A stretch of DNA of 64,000 bases. It comes from Duganella sp. Root1480D1. Lineage in GTDB: Bacteria; Pseudomonadota; Gammaproteobacteria; Burkholderiales; Burkholderiaceae_D. Made by a program: the position numbers and the translations under genes. Positions 19,666-28,033 of the stretch are shown one piece after another. Location of the stretch: positions 124,001 to 188,000 of the forward strand of contig NZ_LMFZ01000049.1 in the NCBI RefSeq assembly GCF_001427305.1, written 5' to 3'. The first letter of the stretch is position 1. Each line of letters begins with the position of its first letter. A model generated the notes under the pieces. That model made no database searches and was not told the origin of the DNA. It saw nothing but the letters and a program-made list of their open reading frames with translations.

Positions 19666-20784
19666 TTACTGCATATCGATGCGGCCATACAGCCCATGTT
19701 TCTCGTCGCCCGGACCGGCGGTGAAAAACAGGGTGTTGGTGGGCTGGCTGTTGACGCCCGGCCCGAATGCGATGCCCCACAAGCCTTCAGTCACGATTGG
19801 CGTGTTGTCGGCCCTGGCCAGCGCGCCGGCAAACGCACCGGTCGCCGGATTGTAGACATTGATCTTGCCGTCACCGAAATTCCCAACCAACAGCATGTTG
19901 CTGGCCGCGCCGAAATTCGCTGGCGCCATCGCCAGGCCCCACGGTGCGTTGAGCGCCCCGCCGTAAGCCAGTTGCTTGACGAAGTTTCCGCCCGTATCGA
20001 ACACGCTGACCACGCCGAGCCCTGCACCGGCCTGTTCGTCGTCGCCGCTGGCCTCCCGTTTGGCATATGCCACGTAGATCTTGTCGCCAATTGCCTGGAC
20101 ATTGAACGGCGCAAAGCCAGCCGGCAAACCAGGATCCCTGAACGAACCGGGCAACACAGCCGGAGCGAAATTGCGGTCAAAGACATTGATGGCGTTGTTG
20201 TGGAAGTCCGCCGCATACAGGTAGTTCAGTCCGAGATAAGGCGCTGTGGCGAGGCCCTTGTACACCTTATTCGCCGAGCTGCCGTCGAAAACGTTGACCA
20301 CGGCGTTGCGGTTCACCGTCGGCGACCAGGCCGAGATAATGCCGCCTTCACTGGCAAAGACAAAGGGGCTGGCGGCTGTCGCGCCGTTCTGCGTGACTTT
20401 GAAATCCTGGCTGCCGTTGAAAACGATGCCGGTAGGGCCGGGCTGTGTGGCCACCACCAGCGTTTGCGGCACGCCGTTGCCGTCGTACAGGGTGGAAGTG
20501 GCGCTGCCGTTATTGGCCACCCAGACAAAACCTGCCGGGTTGAAGGCAATGCCCCAGGCGTTGACCAGTTTTGCGTCGGTGTTGGCCACGCCAGCCGTGG
20601 CCACGTCGACAACCAGGCTGGTGCTTTTGTAGCCGGCGATGACGGGCGGTTGCTGCATCGGGGCGGGAGGCATGTAATCGCTGCCACCGCCGTAACCGCC
20701 GCCGCAAGCTGCCAGCATTGCAGCAGCGATCATGGTGGCAAGGCCGGCCGCACACGCCCTGCTGGAGGGATATCGGATTTTCAT
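19666..20784 (-). CDS. TIGR03118-family lipoprotein, beta-propeller-like
   Basis: A 372-residue predicted lipoprotein: signal peptide, lipobox LAAC with Cys27, then a Gly/Pro-rich spacer. The rest consists of repeating strands such as AWGIAFNPAGFVWVANN, LNYLYAADFHNNAINVF and NMLLVGNFGDGKINVYNP, the NHL/YVTN-like pattern of the TIGR03118 family of unknown function. It should sit on the outer membrane facing periplasm or surface. It is divergent from the pectate lyase across a 250-bp AT-rich promoter region, but a functional link is not established. Confidence 0.85.
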   Translation of the reverse strand: MKIRYPSSRACAAGLATMIAAAMLAACGGGYGGGSDYMPPAPMQQPPVIAGYKSTSLVVDVATAGVANTDAKLVNAWGIAFNPAGFVWVANNGSATSTLYDGNGVPQTLVVATQPGPTGIVFNGSQDFKVTQNGATAASPFVFASEGGIISAWSPTVNRNAVVNVFDGSSANKVYKGLATAPYLGLNYLYAADFHNNAINVFDRNFAPAVLPGSFRDPGLPAGFAPFNVQAIGDKIYVAYAKREASGDDEQAGAGLGVVSVFDTGGNFVKQLAYGGALNAPWGLAMAPANFGAASNMLLVGNFGDGKINVYNPATGAFAGALARADNTPIVTEGLWGIAFGPGVNSQPTNTLFFTAGPGDEKHGLYGRIDMQ

Positions 20785-20954
20785 GGCGTCTCCTTTCGAA
20801 TGTCGATGGAGGTTGATTCCACACCGCGCTCAAAAGGTTCAAAATTCATAGTCATCATACAACTGTGGGCATCCAACCCGCCAAAATCCCGCCATACCTG
20901 CGATATAGTTACCTATAAGAAATATTTTTGCGTAAATTCCTGTAATGTTATAGG

Positions 20955-20999
20955 ATGTCTGACGACATGCGTTATTTGAACAATATTGTCCAGCATGTC
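20955..20999. promoter_or_regulatory. Operator-like palindromes upstream of the pectate lyase
   Basis: Three overlapping symmetries lie 36-80 bp before the pectate lyase start. They are ATGTC-TGAC-GACAT (20955-20968), the perfect decamer ACAATATTGT (20980-20989), and GACATGC/GCATGTC arms enclosing it (20964-20999). The surrounding DNA is AT-rich. A regulator binding here is likely but cannot be named. Confidence 0.45.
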
Positions 21000-21034
21000 A
21001 CTTCCCCTAAACAATTTTTGGAGATATCTTGGCT

Positions 21035-22459
21035 ATGAAGAAAAGCTTCATTTGCGGCGCCCTGATGTTGATCTATTCCGCTGGCTCATTTGCGGCAGAT
21101 TGGCCCGGTGGCTATTCCAAGTGTGCCGACCAGGGCGGCACCTGCAAAGTTGGTAGCAGCGGCCGCTCGGTGTCGTATGGCATCAAAGACAAATGGGTCC
21201 TCAAGACCTTGTCGGGCGATATCAAGTGCGACACCAGCACGTTTGGCAGCGACCCTTATCCTGGCGTGGCCAAGAAGTGCGCAGTCGGAGCGCTGGGCAC
21301 CGACCCAACACCGACCCCGACACCCACCCCAACCCCAACGCCAACCCCGGCGCCATCCGCCAACGCCACCAAGGAAGCTGCGCCTTCCACCGGTTGGGCT
21401 GGGCAAGGCGGCGGCACCACCGGCGGCGCAGCAGCCCCAGCTTCGGCGATCTACCTGGTCAACACCGGTTCGCAACTCGTCGCCGCGCTCAAGGCACAAG
21501 GCGACAATCCGAAGATCATCAAGCTGCAGGGCACCATCAATATGGCCGCATCCGACAATGGCGGTCCATTCAAGAGCGCTACCGATGAAGGCTTGCGCCT
21601 GCAAATCAAACCGGGCAGCAACACCACCCTGATCGGCGTGGGCAGCGATGCCCGCCTGGTTAACGGCAATATCGTGCTGAGCGGCGTTCAGAATGTCATC
21701 GTGCGCAACCTGACCATCCAGAACCCATGCTCGCTCTACCCGGTCTGGGACCCTAACGATGGCAGCAGCGGCAACTGGAATTCGGAATACGATGGCATTA
21801 CCATCTCCGGCTCCCGCAACGTGTGGGTCGACCACAACGTCTTCACTGATGGCTCGATCACGGACGACAAGCTGCCAATTGAAAACGGCAAGACCAAGCA
21901 ATGCCATGACGGCGCGCTGGATGTGAAGAACGGCTCGGACTACGTGACCGTATCGAACAACCGCTTCGAATTGCACCAGAAAAACAACCTGATTGGCTCG
22001 TCGGACAGCCGCACCTCCGATGAGGGCCACCTGACCGTTACCTTCAACAATAACCACTTCCTGAACGTGGCGGAACGCGGTCCTCGCGTGCGGTTCGGCA
22101 AGGTGCACCTGTATAACAATTATTTTGAAGGCTCGCGTTCGCATCCTGTCTACCCGAACCACTACAGCATTGGCGTCGCCTACAAGGCAAAGATCATCTC
22201 GCAAAACAACGCATTTGATATTGCCGGCGCTTCGAGCTGCCCGAATGTCGTGACCAACCCTGGCTCGTCCAGCAAGACCGGCGCGATTACTGATGCTGGC
22301 TCGCTGCTGAACGGTGCAGCGCTCGATGTAGCAGGCAAGTGCAACTTCAGCAACCAGGTCGGCTGGAGCGTGCCGTACTCGGTGACGCCGCTGAACGCGT
22401 CGGCGGTGAAGGCATCTGTATTGAGTAACGCAGGCACCGGCAAGATCACGGTGAACTGA
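21035..22459 (+). CDS. Secreted pectate lyase, family PL1
   Basis: This enzyme cleaves polygalacturonate by beta-elimination outside the cell. After a signal peptide (MKKSFICGALMLIYSAGSFA) comes a 65-residue cysteine-containing module (DWPGGYSKCADQGGTC onward), a Thr-Pro repeat linker, and the parallel beta-helix catalytic domain. That domain has the calcium-binding VWVDHNVFTDG, HDGALDVKNGSDYVTVSNN and the catalytic-arginine segment RGPRVRFGKVHLYNNYF. GGAG lies 11 bases before this ATG and 5 bases before a TTG at 21029, so the TTG could be the true start. A hairpin terminator follows. Confidence 0.92.
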   Translation: MKKSFICGALMLIYSAGSFAADWPGGYSKCADQGGTCKVGSSGRSVSYGIKDKWVLKTLSGDIKCDTSTFGSDPYPGVAKKCAVGALGTDPTPTPTPTPTPTPTPAPSANATKEAAPSTGWAGQGGGTTGGAAAPASAIYLVNTGSQLVAALKAQGDNPKIIKLQGTINMAASDNGGPFKSATDEGLRLQIKPGSNTTLIGVGSDARLVNGNIVLSGVQNVIVRNLTIQNPCSLYPVWDPNDGSSGNWNSEYDGITISGSRNVWVDHNVFTDGSITDDKLPIENGKTKQCHDGALDVKNGSDYVTVSNNRFELHQKNNLIGSSDSRTSDEGHLTVTFNNNHFLNVAERGPRVRFGKVHLYNNYFEGSRSHPVYPNHYSIGVAYKAKIISQNNAFDIAGASSCPNVVTNPGSSSKTGAITDAGSLLNGAALDVAGKCNFSNQVGWSVPYSVTPLNASAVKASVLSNAGTGKITVN

Positions 22460-22469
22460 TCTTCGTACA

Positions 22470-22505
22470 CGTCAAGCGCACAGCCCAGTGCGCTTGACGC
22501 TTTTC
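22470..22505 (+). terminator. Terminator hairpin after the pectate lyase
   Basis: A perfect 12-bp stem (CGTCAAGCGCAC with its complement, 6-base loop) is followed by CTTTTCC. The stem matches that at 19622-19653. Confidence 0.7.
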
Positions 22506-22550
22506 CGCATGAGCGTAAACTGGTTTCACGCATTCTCATGCGAGGCAGCC

Positions 22551-22820
22551 ATGAACGGCGATCCAACCCGCAAGCCAAATGGTGACGTTGAAAACCGAGT
22601 ATCTCGGCTCGAGGCTGAACATCAATCGGTGTTGCTAAATCAATTTCGCGAGGATACGCGCGAGAATTTCCGTGAATTCCGAGAGGAGACGAGAGGGAAT
22701 TTTCGTGATGTTCGAGCGGAAATTCGGGGCGTTCGTGTGGAAATTCGTGTCCTTACAGGCATGCTATTTACGGTCGTGCTTGGAGTAGTCGCGATCCTGG
22801 CCAAAGTCTATGGCGCTTAG
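22551..22820 (+). CDS. Small coiled-coil protein with C-terminal membrane anchor
   Basis: An 89-residue protein. Residues 15-65 are a charged coiled coil with repeated FREDTREN / FREETRGN / VRAEIRG units, and residues about 66-86 form one hydrophobic helix (LTGMLFTVVLGVVAILAKV). GAGG lies at good spacing before this ATG. The layout resembles small membrane-tethered coiled-coil proteins such as that at 44.7 kb. Its last 53 bp overlap the convergent methyltransferase gene. Function unknown. Confidence 0.65.
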   Translation: MNGDPTRKPNGDVENRVSRLEAEHQSVLLNQFREDTRENFREFREETRGNFRDVRAEIRGVRVEIRVLTGMLFTVVLGVVAILAKVYGA

Positions 22821-23535
22821 TGCTTCCAATGTGACCGATGAAGAGATGATCGCGGCAATGGGATTCGGCACAGTTACACTGATTATTAATGTATTCAGCG
22901 GGTATGAATCTCTCATTGGCGAAGGCTAGCCAAGTCCATGTAACACCAGCTTTCTGGTTGATTTGCTGTGCCGAGGCGGTTTGAGTTTCAAGCATCTTCT
23001 TGAGGCCATATGAAATCGCGAGGTCAATCGTTTCGTCAGCGGACACTTCAAATACTCGACGATTCGCTGGGGACGGGCCATGACGGATCGACATTATGAG
23101 GATAGCGCCATTTTTCAGTAACCGCGCTATGTTGGACATAGCGACTATCCGGTCATCTGGCGTGAGGTGATGCCAGACAGCGGCAACCAGCACCAGGTCG
23201 AAGGATTCCAAACATCGTGCGACTTTTACCAAGTCCGGAAGGCTATCGTCAATCCAATCGATTTGAAGCGGGAAGTGTCGCTGGATACCTGCGTTGCGAA
23301 ATTCAGTGACAGGTTCAATGGCCATCACCTTGTGCCCTCGTGCCGCGAGCCAAACTGAATCGCTACCTGTGCCAGCTCCTATATCAAGAACCGAACTCGG
23401 TGCCGTAGGCATCAGATGCGAGACAGCTCGATATTTGTCCTCAAACGAAATGCTGTCGTATCGAGGAATCAGCCAAGTGGCATCTTCAGCGTAGCCTTCG
23501 GTACCTGGTGCCGCTCTTACTTGTTGGGAACTCAT
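22768..23535 (-). CDS. Class I SAM-dependent methyltransferase with unusual C-terminal extension
   Basis: A 255-residue protein. Residues about 45-160 form a Rossmann methyltransferase domain: VLDIGAGTGSDSVWLAARGH (SAM-binding motif I), an acidic residue in VMAIEPV, and DLVLVAAVWHHL. Related proteins, as I recall them, end shortly after the WTWLAF-like strand; here about 45 more residues follow, Cys/His-rich and out of character (CNCAESHCRDH). Loss of the original stop with read-through into the neighbour is likely. The substrate is unknown. Its start overlaps the upstream gene by 4 bp. Confidence 0.8.
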   Translation of the reverse strand: MSSQQVRAAPGTEGYAEDATWLIPRYDSISFEDKYRAVSHLMPTAPSSVLDIGAGTGSDSVWLAARGHKVMAIEPVTEFRNAGIQRHFPLQIDWIDDSLPDLVKVARCLESFDLVLVAAVWHHLTPDDRIVAMSNIARLLKNGAILIMSIRHGPSPANRRVFEVSADETIDLAISYGLKKMLETQTASAQQINQKAGVTWTWLAFANERFIPAEYINNQCNCAESHCRDHLFIGHIGSTKRHRLWPGSRLLQARP

Positions 23536-23834
23536 TTTCCTAGCAAAGTCAGGGACTGTACTTGATAAGTACTCCCTTCTAAGTGACGAAAACCATCTGC
23601 GACTTCGCGAAGGTCCTGGAATTTGATGACAATTGCGATATTGTCTCCAGCCTTCGCTCCAGCTCGACGGAATCCACTTGGCTCGAGGCTGATGACAGTG
23701 ACAGGAAGTTCACCTCGCGGGGAGCGCAGGAGAAGCGTATCGCCGGTGCGTACCTCGCCTTGCGCAACCCTCCCGGTAAATACGATGTTACGGTCACGGA
23801 TTGGGAGGAGGTCAACCACCTTAAACTCAAACAT
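23532..23834 (-). CDS. Stand-alone EF-Tu domain II-like beta-barrel protein
   Basis: A 100-residue protein that looks like a lone translation-factor domain II. VFTGRVAQGEVRTGDTLLL followed by AGAKAGDNIAIVI matches the domain 2 pattern of EF-Tu/IF2-type GTPases, but no GTP-binding domain is present. Its stop overlaps the methyltransferase start (ATGA), so the two are coupled. In full-length factors this barrel contacts tRNA or ribosomal elements; whether this protein binds RNA is unknown. Confidence 0.65.
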   Translation of the reverse strand: MFEFKVVDLLPIRDRNIVFTGRVAQGEVRTGDTLLLRSPRGELPVTVISLEPSGFRRAGAKAGDNIAIVIKFQDLREVADGFRHLEGSTYQVQSLTLLGK

Positions 23835-23846
23835 TCGTCCAGCACT

Positions 23847-24407
23847 TCAGGAAAGCAGCGCGACTAGCGCCGTTGGATGGAAGTGCCAGCCGAACAAGCC
23901 GCACAAGCCCATGAACACGCCAAACGTCGTCGGCACCATGGATAGCGTGAACAGCCAGTGCTGCTTGGTCAGCGCCGTGATGGCCAGCAGGGCGATTGCG
24001 ATCGCCAGCATGGCATCGGACAGGTCGAACTGATCGTCCTTGAAATTCAAGGCATCATAGGTTTTGTCATCCTCTTTGGCCTGGGCCTTCAGCTCTTCCT
24101 TCTTGCGCTTCTGGTCCGCTGCAAGTTTGGTGTAACTGGCGATGGCCTCGTCGTAGGCAGCCTGCTCGCTTACCGGCCGCCCGGCCTTGGCCAGCTTGAG
24201 CTGCAGGATGGTCGAGTTGGCAACTTCTTCGCGGATATTGCGGGCCTGGTAGAACGACCAGTGATCTACCTTGTTGGCCTGTGACTGCTGCATGGCCTGG
24301 TTGATGTTGTCGTCCTTCACCTTGCAGATGCCCATGAAGGTGGCGAGGATTGCCACTACCACGGCTACACGCATACTGAGCGGATTGTCGTCGTCTTTGT
24401 CGTCCAT
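23847..24407 (-). CDS. DUF4337-family membrane protein
   Basis: A 186-residue protein with one N-terminal membrane helix (MRVAVVVAILATFMGIC), a long helical coiled-coil middle (residues 30-125) and two C-terminal hydrophobic helices (MLAIAIALLAITAL, and WLFTLSMVPTTFGVFMGLCGLFG). This is the DUF4337 layout; the family has no known function. It ends 12 bp before the EF-Tu-like gene on the same strand. Confidence 0.75.
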   Translation of the reverse strand: MDDKDDDNPLSMRVAVVVAILATFMGICKVKDDNINQAMQQSQANKVDHWSFYQARNIREEVANSTILQLKLAKAGRPVSEQAAYDEAIASYTKLAADQKRKKEELKAQAKEDDKTYDALNFKDDQFDLSDAMLAIAIALLAITALTKQHWLFTLSMVPTTFGVFMGLCGLFGWHFHPTALVALLS

Positions 24408-24462
24408 GATCTAACGCTATGTTTTGGAATATGGACGAATTGTAATATTAGCGCTCGGCGGT

Positions 24463-24954
24463 TTAGCAAGAATAGCCATCCGAGCTGGATGGCTCGTCGT
24501 GATCTTCCGGGTAAGCGCAGACAGCTGAAAACAATTCCTCGACCGAATTCGCGATGACTTCGACGCTTTCAATTCCGGCGATGGGGTCGACCATTACGAC
24601 AAGTGGCGATGCCGAAGCCCGATAGTCGAGCGCCAGCCGTTCGAGACCCCCATTCCCGCTGAAGAAGAACAGTCCGGGAAATTCAGTGCATTCGAAATCC
24701 CTCGTTAAAGATACGATGGCTTCTTCAACACGGTCCAGGATAAAAGTGCCAGGTGGCAGGTCCAGGTGACCGCTTTCGCCGCCGTTGGAATATGCCCATA
24801 ACGCAAGTAGACCGGAAGGAATTGGGAATGGACATTCCCGACAGAGTTTATCGATCAGCGCTTGCGGAGCGGAGCTATTTCGCAGCCAATTATTGGTCAA
24901 ATTTTCTGGCAGGTGCCAACATCGTTCAAGACTCAATTTCGGAATTGACATCAT
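24463..24954 (-). CDS. SUKH-like (SMI1/KNR4) protein
   Basis: A 163-residue acidic protein. The segments FPIPSGLLALWAYSNGGESG, FPGLFFFSGNGGLERLALDYR and PLVVMVDPIAG follow the SUKH-superfamily pattern. Many such proteins are immunity proteins against secreted toxins, while others are housekeeping adaptors. The ATG at 24954 (or 24951) was chosen because longer versions overlap the upstream DUF3592 gene. No toxin or secretion gene adjoins it, so the immunity role is only a possibility. Confidence 0.65.
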   Translation of the reverse strand: MMSIPKLSLERCWHLPENLTNNWLRNSSAPQALIDKLCRECPFPIPSGLLALWAYSNGGESGHLDLPPGTFILDRVEEAIVSLTRDFECTEFPGLFFFSGNGGLERLALDYRASASPLVVMVDPIAGIESVEVIANSVEELFSAVCAYPEDHDEPSSSDGYSC

Positions 24955-24964
24955 TGTAGTTGTG

Positions 24965-25483
24965 TCAAACCCGAAATATGCGGTAGACGATGCGCCAGGC
25001 ATAAAGTCCACCGGCCGTGAACAGAAGGCCGAACACAAGTTCCAGGATCGAGTCGTCCCAGCGTATCGAGCGGTCGTAGACGGAGAATTCAGGGTTGTTT
25101 GGGTCCACCCACAAATTCACGGGTCGCCCAAACGTCCGAGCCTTGTTCAGCTTTGCATATAAGGCGTGTTGGTAGCCGCCTTTGTTGTCCGCTGTGAGGC
25201 TGAAGTTAAGGCGGTTGCCATGGTAGGTGCTGCCTTGGAATTCGTAACTGAATTCACCTCTCGCTCGGTACGCGGTGCCGGTCTTCTTGCTAGACCATTC
25301 GTCGAGCACAATCGACTCGACTCGCGCCGGCACTGGCACATAACTGTTGGCCGTCCAGCTGTCGTGCAACTGCATGTACAAGGGGCGGAGACAAGCCCAA
25401 ACCCCGCCCCAAGTGAACACAAGCGCAAATGCAAGCGCGAACAGCAGCACGACAAGGCGTGCACCGAAATCCGATGCTTTCAT
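24965..25483 (-). CDS. DUF3592-family membrane protein
   Basis: A 172-residue protein with an N-terminal membrane helix (LVVLLFALAFALVFTWGG), a beta-rich central domain (about 50-130, with VNLWVDPNNPEFSVYD) and a C-terminal hydrophobic helix, the DUF3592 pattern. Function unknown. It begins 4 bp after the stop of the TonB-dependent receptor and ends 10 bp before the SUKH gene. The accessory genes may therefore ride on the receptor transcript. Confidence 0.7.
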   Translation of the reverse strand: MKASDFGARLVVLLFALAFALVFTWGGVWACLRPLYMQLHDSWTANSYVPVPARVESIVLDEWSSKKTGTAYRARGEFSYEFQGSTYHGNRLNFSLTADNKGGYQHALYAKLNKARTFGRPVNLWVDPNNPEFSVYDRSIRWDDSILELVFGLLFTAGGLYAWRIVYRIFRV

Positions 25484-25487
25484 CAAC

Positions 25488-27803
25488 TTAGAACTTCGCT
25501 GCAACGCTCATGCCGATACTGCGCGGTGCCAATCGATAGCCCTGCACGATCGAGGCGACCTGCGGGTGCTGGATTACCTTGTCTTCGTCGAAGGCGTTCT
25601 TCACGAAGGCGGTCAACTGGTAGCGGTCTAGCGAGATGCCGGCGCTGAAGTTGGCGGTGTGGTAGCCCGGGCGCTGGTAGTCGGTCTGTTCGGGGTTGAG
25701 CGAGCCTTTGCTGGGGCCGACCCATTGCACGCCGCCCATCACGAAGGCGCTGCGGCCGCCGGCGGTCGAGAAGTTGTATTGCGCGGTGACGGTGCCATTG
25801 TACTTCGGTACCCCCTGTACTTGCGCGCCTTTGACTGCGCCGACTACCCCGTTGGCGATGCCGTCATCGTTCGACAGCTCGGCCTTCACATAGCCGCCGG
25901 CGGCGCTCAGGGTCAGGCCCGCCATCGGCTTGGCCTTGACGTCGAATTCGAAGCCCTTGCTGGTGGCGTTGCCGGCGTTGGCATTGTACGAATAGGCGCA
26001 GGTTGGCAGGTAGACGCCTTGCTGGATGTTCTTCCATTTCACGTAGAACACGTCGGCGTTGACGGCAATGCGGCCTTGCATGAAGCGCGATTTGCTGCCG
26101 ACTTCATAGCTCCACAGGCTGTCGGAGGCGTAGGTCGGCGGACCGGCCGTGAGGCCGTTTTCTTCGAGATCGGGGCCGCAGGTGGTGGGCGGCACGAACA
26201 CATTGGAGCCGCCGAGGCGGAAGCCTTTGGCAACCGAGCCATACACCGTATGGTCGGGCGAAGCTTCCCAGGTGAGCGCGTATTTCGGCGTGAAGGCATG
26301 CGATGACAGGTTGGTGGTGCTGTTATTGCCCGCGCCGGCCAGGTAAAGGCTATTGCGCTGCGCCAGTGCGGACTTGCCCTTCAGGTAGCGTGCGCCGATG
26401 GTGGCGTGCAACGCCGGCGAGAAGTAGTAATTCACTTCGCCGAAGATCGAGTGCTGTTTTTCGCGGTAGTGGAATTCACCGGCGAAGGAATTATCGTTCG
26501 GGAAGGCGCCTGGATAGGAATCCGGCAGCAAGTCCGGATCGGCGCTGGAGAAGCCGAACCTGGTGAAAGTGTCGTTGACGCCGAAGATCGGATCGTTCTC
26601 GTTCAGGTTGGTGTGCTGGTTGGAGAAGTAGTAGCCCGCCAGCCAGGTCACAGGCGAGCCGCCCGCCTCGTAAGGCTTGGAGGCCAGGCGGAATTCCTGC
26701 GAAATCTGGCGCACCGCGTTGTTCAGGTAGACCGCCGAGGGCAGGCCGGCGATCGCTTCGATCAACTCCGGCGGCGCCTTGCCGCCATCGTCGGTCGAGG
26801 TCAGGAAGGTCGACAGCGAATAGCTGTTGTAGGCGGAGCCGTTCTGCGTGCGGTCGAACTTGCGCTGGAAGTAGCTGGTGCTGGAGGTCAGGTCGGCCCC
26901 GCCCAGGTCCCAGTTGACGGCCAGGTTCGGCGTCAGCAGCTTGTCGATGGAAGGCTCGCGCACCTGCTTTTGCGCCTGGTATGGCGGGCGGTCCAGGTTG
27001 AAGGCAGCAATATCCTTGGCATCCACCCGCTGGTAGTAGACCGATGGCGTGATGGTCAGGTCGCGCGTCGGCGCCCACTTGAGTGCTACGCGCAACTCCT
27101 GGTCATTGATCTTGTTGATATCGCTGGCCAGCACTTTGCCGTCGCCATCCATCTGGTCGATGAAGCCGCCGGAGCGCTGGGCCTGGGCGCCGATACGCAG
27201 CGCAAGTTCATTGGCAACCAGCGGGAAGTTGCCGACCACATTGGTGGAATAGCCTGGGCTGCCGCCCTTGGTGGAAGAGGCTTCGGCATACGCGCTGATT
27301 TCACGTTCTTTCAGGTCCGGCTCGTTCGGCACGAACTTGATGGTGCCGCCCATCGAACTGGCGCCGTACAGCGTGGCTTGCGGGCCGCGCAGCACTTCGA
27401 CCCGGTCGATGTCGAAAAACTTCGGTTCCACCGTGCCCATGGTGTACAGGTTACCTACGGTGAGCGACACGTCGCCGAGGTAGATGCCCACGGTCGCCTG
27501 GCCGGCTGCGGAGCTGATGCCGCGGATCTCGATATTGGAAGTGCCGGGACCGGCGCCGCCGTTGCCGGTGGCTGCGGTGAAGGAAATATTCGGCACGGCG
27601 CGCGTCAGGTCGGTGAAATCGTCCACCTGCTGCGAAAGCAGGGATGAACCGCTGATGGCGGAAATACTCATCGCCACCTTGTTCGGATCTTCCTTGCGCT
27701 TTTGCGCGGTCACGGTGACGACTTCGATCTTGTCGCTTTCCGCCAGGGCCTGGACTGAAATAGCTGCCAGGGAGCAAGCAAGGACCGTCCGACGAATTTT
27801 CAT
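25488..27803 (-). CDS. TonB-dependent outer-membrane receptor
   Basis: A 771-residue receptor with a signal peptide (MKIRRTVLACSLAAISVQALA), a TonB-box region (KIEVVTVTAQKR), a plug domain with VEVLRGPQATLYGASSMGGTIKF spread over residues about 130-160, and a long beta-barrel ending in the outer-membrane aromatic residue (SIGMSVAAKF). Proteins of this type take up siderophores, cobalamin or complex carbohydrates. Neither the sequence nor the neighbours identify the ligand, and no Fur box was recognised in the AT-rich upstream region. Confidence 0.92.
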   Translation of the reverse strand: MKIRRTVLACSLAAISVQALAESDKIEVVTVTAQKRKEDPNKVAMSISAISGSSLLSQQVDDFTDLTRAVPNISFTAATGNGGAGPGTSNIEIRGISSAAGQATVGIYLGDVSLTVGNLYTMGTVEPKFFDIDRVEVLRGPQATLYGASSMGGTIKFVPNEPDLKEREISAYAEASSTKGGSPGYSTNVVGNFPLVANELALRIGAQAQRSGGFIDQMDGDGKVLASDINKINDQELRVALKWAPTRDLTITPSVYYQRVDAKDIAAFNLDRPPYQAQKQVREPSIDKLLTPNLAVNWDLGGADLTSSTSYFQRKFDRTQNGSAYNSYSLSTFLTSTDDGGKAPPELIEAIAGLPSAVYLNNAVRQISQEFRLASKPYEAGGSPVTWLAGYYFSNQHTNLNENDPIFGVNDTFTRFGFSSADPDLLPDSYPGAFPNDNSFAGEFHYREKQHSIFGEVNYYFSPALHATIGARYLKGKSALAQRNSLYLAGAGNNSTTNLSSHAFTPKYALTWEASPDHTVYGSVAKGFRLGGSNVFVPPTTCGPDLEENGLTAGPPTYASDSLWSYEVGSKSRFMQGRIAVNADVFYVKWKNIQQGVYLPTCAYSYNANAGNATSKGFEFDVKAKPMAGLTLSAAGGYVKAELSNDDGIANGVVGAVKGAQVQGVPKYNGTVTAQYNFSTAGGRSAFVMGGVQWVGPSKGSLNPEQTDYQRPGYHTANFSAGISLDRYQLTAFVKNAFDEDKVIQHPQVASIVQGYRLAPRSIGMSVAAKF

Positions 27804-28033
27804 GCCTTTTTTCCTATGAATGAGCCAAAGTTATTAAAATAGCAGGAATTTGCTGCCTTGCAGCAGTGAACAGCCAGTCAACAGGCGTTTCTAATTGTAA
27901 ATTGCTGACTTTGCGGTTATTAGTGTTGTAAAATTTGCCTCTTTAGCTGTGCCACCTGGGCCGCTTCGGGGCTGCAAGCAGAGAGACGCGTTTCTGAATT
28001 ACAATGTGGCCTCAAGAACAAAGAGCGACATCA

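Noticed and set aside
21307..21356. Short tandem repeat of ACCCC-like units
   Set aside because: It encodes the Thr-Pro linker of the pectate lyase and is explained by the protein, not by a separate repeat element.
27804..28033. Riboswitch or Fur box before the TonB-dependent receptor
   Set aside because: The region is AT-rich but I could not find a cobalamin-riboswitch core or a 19-bp Fur-type palindrome.
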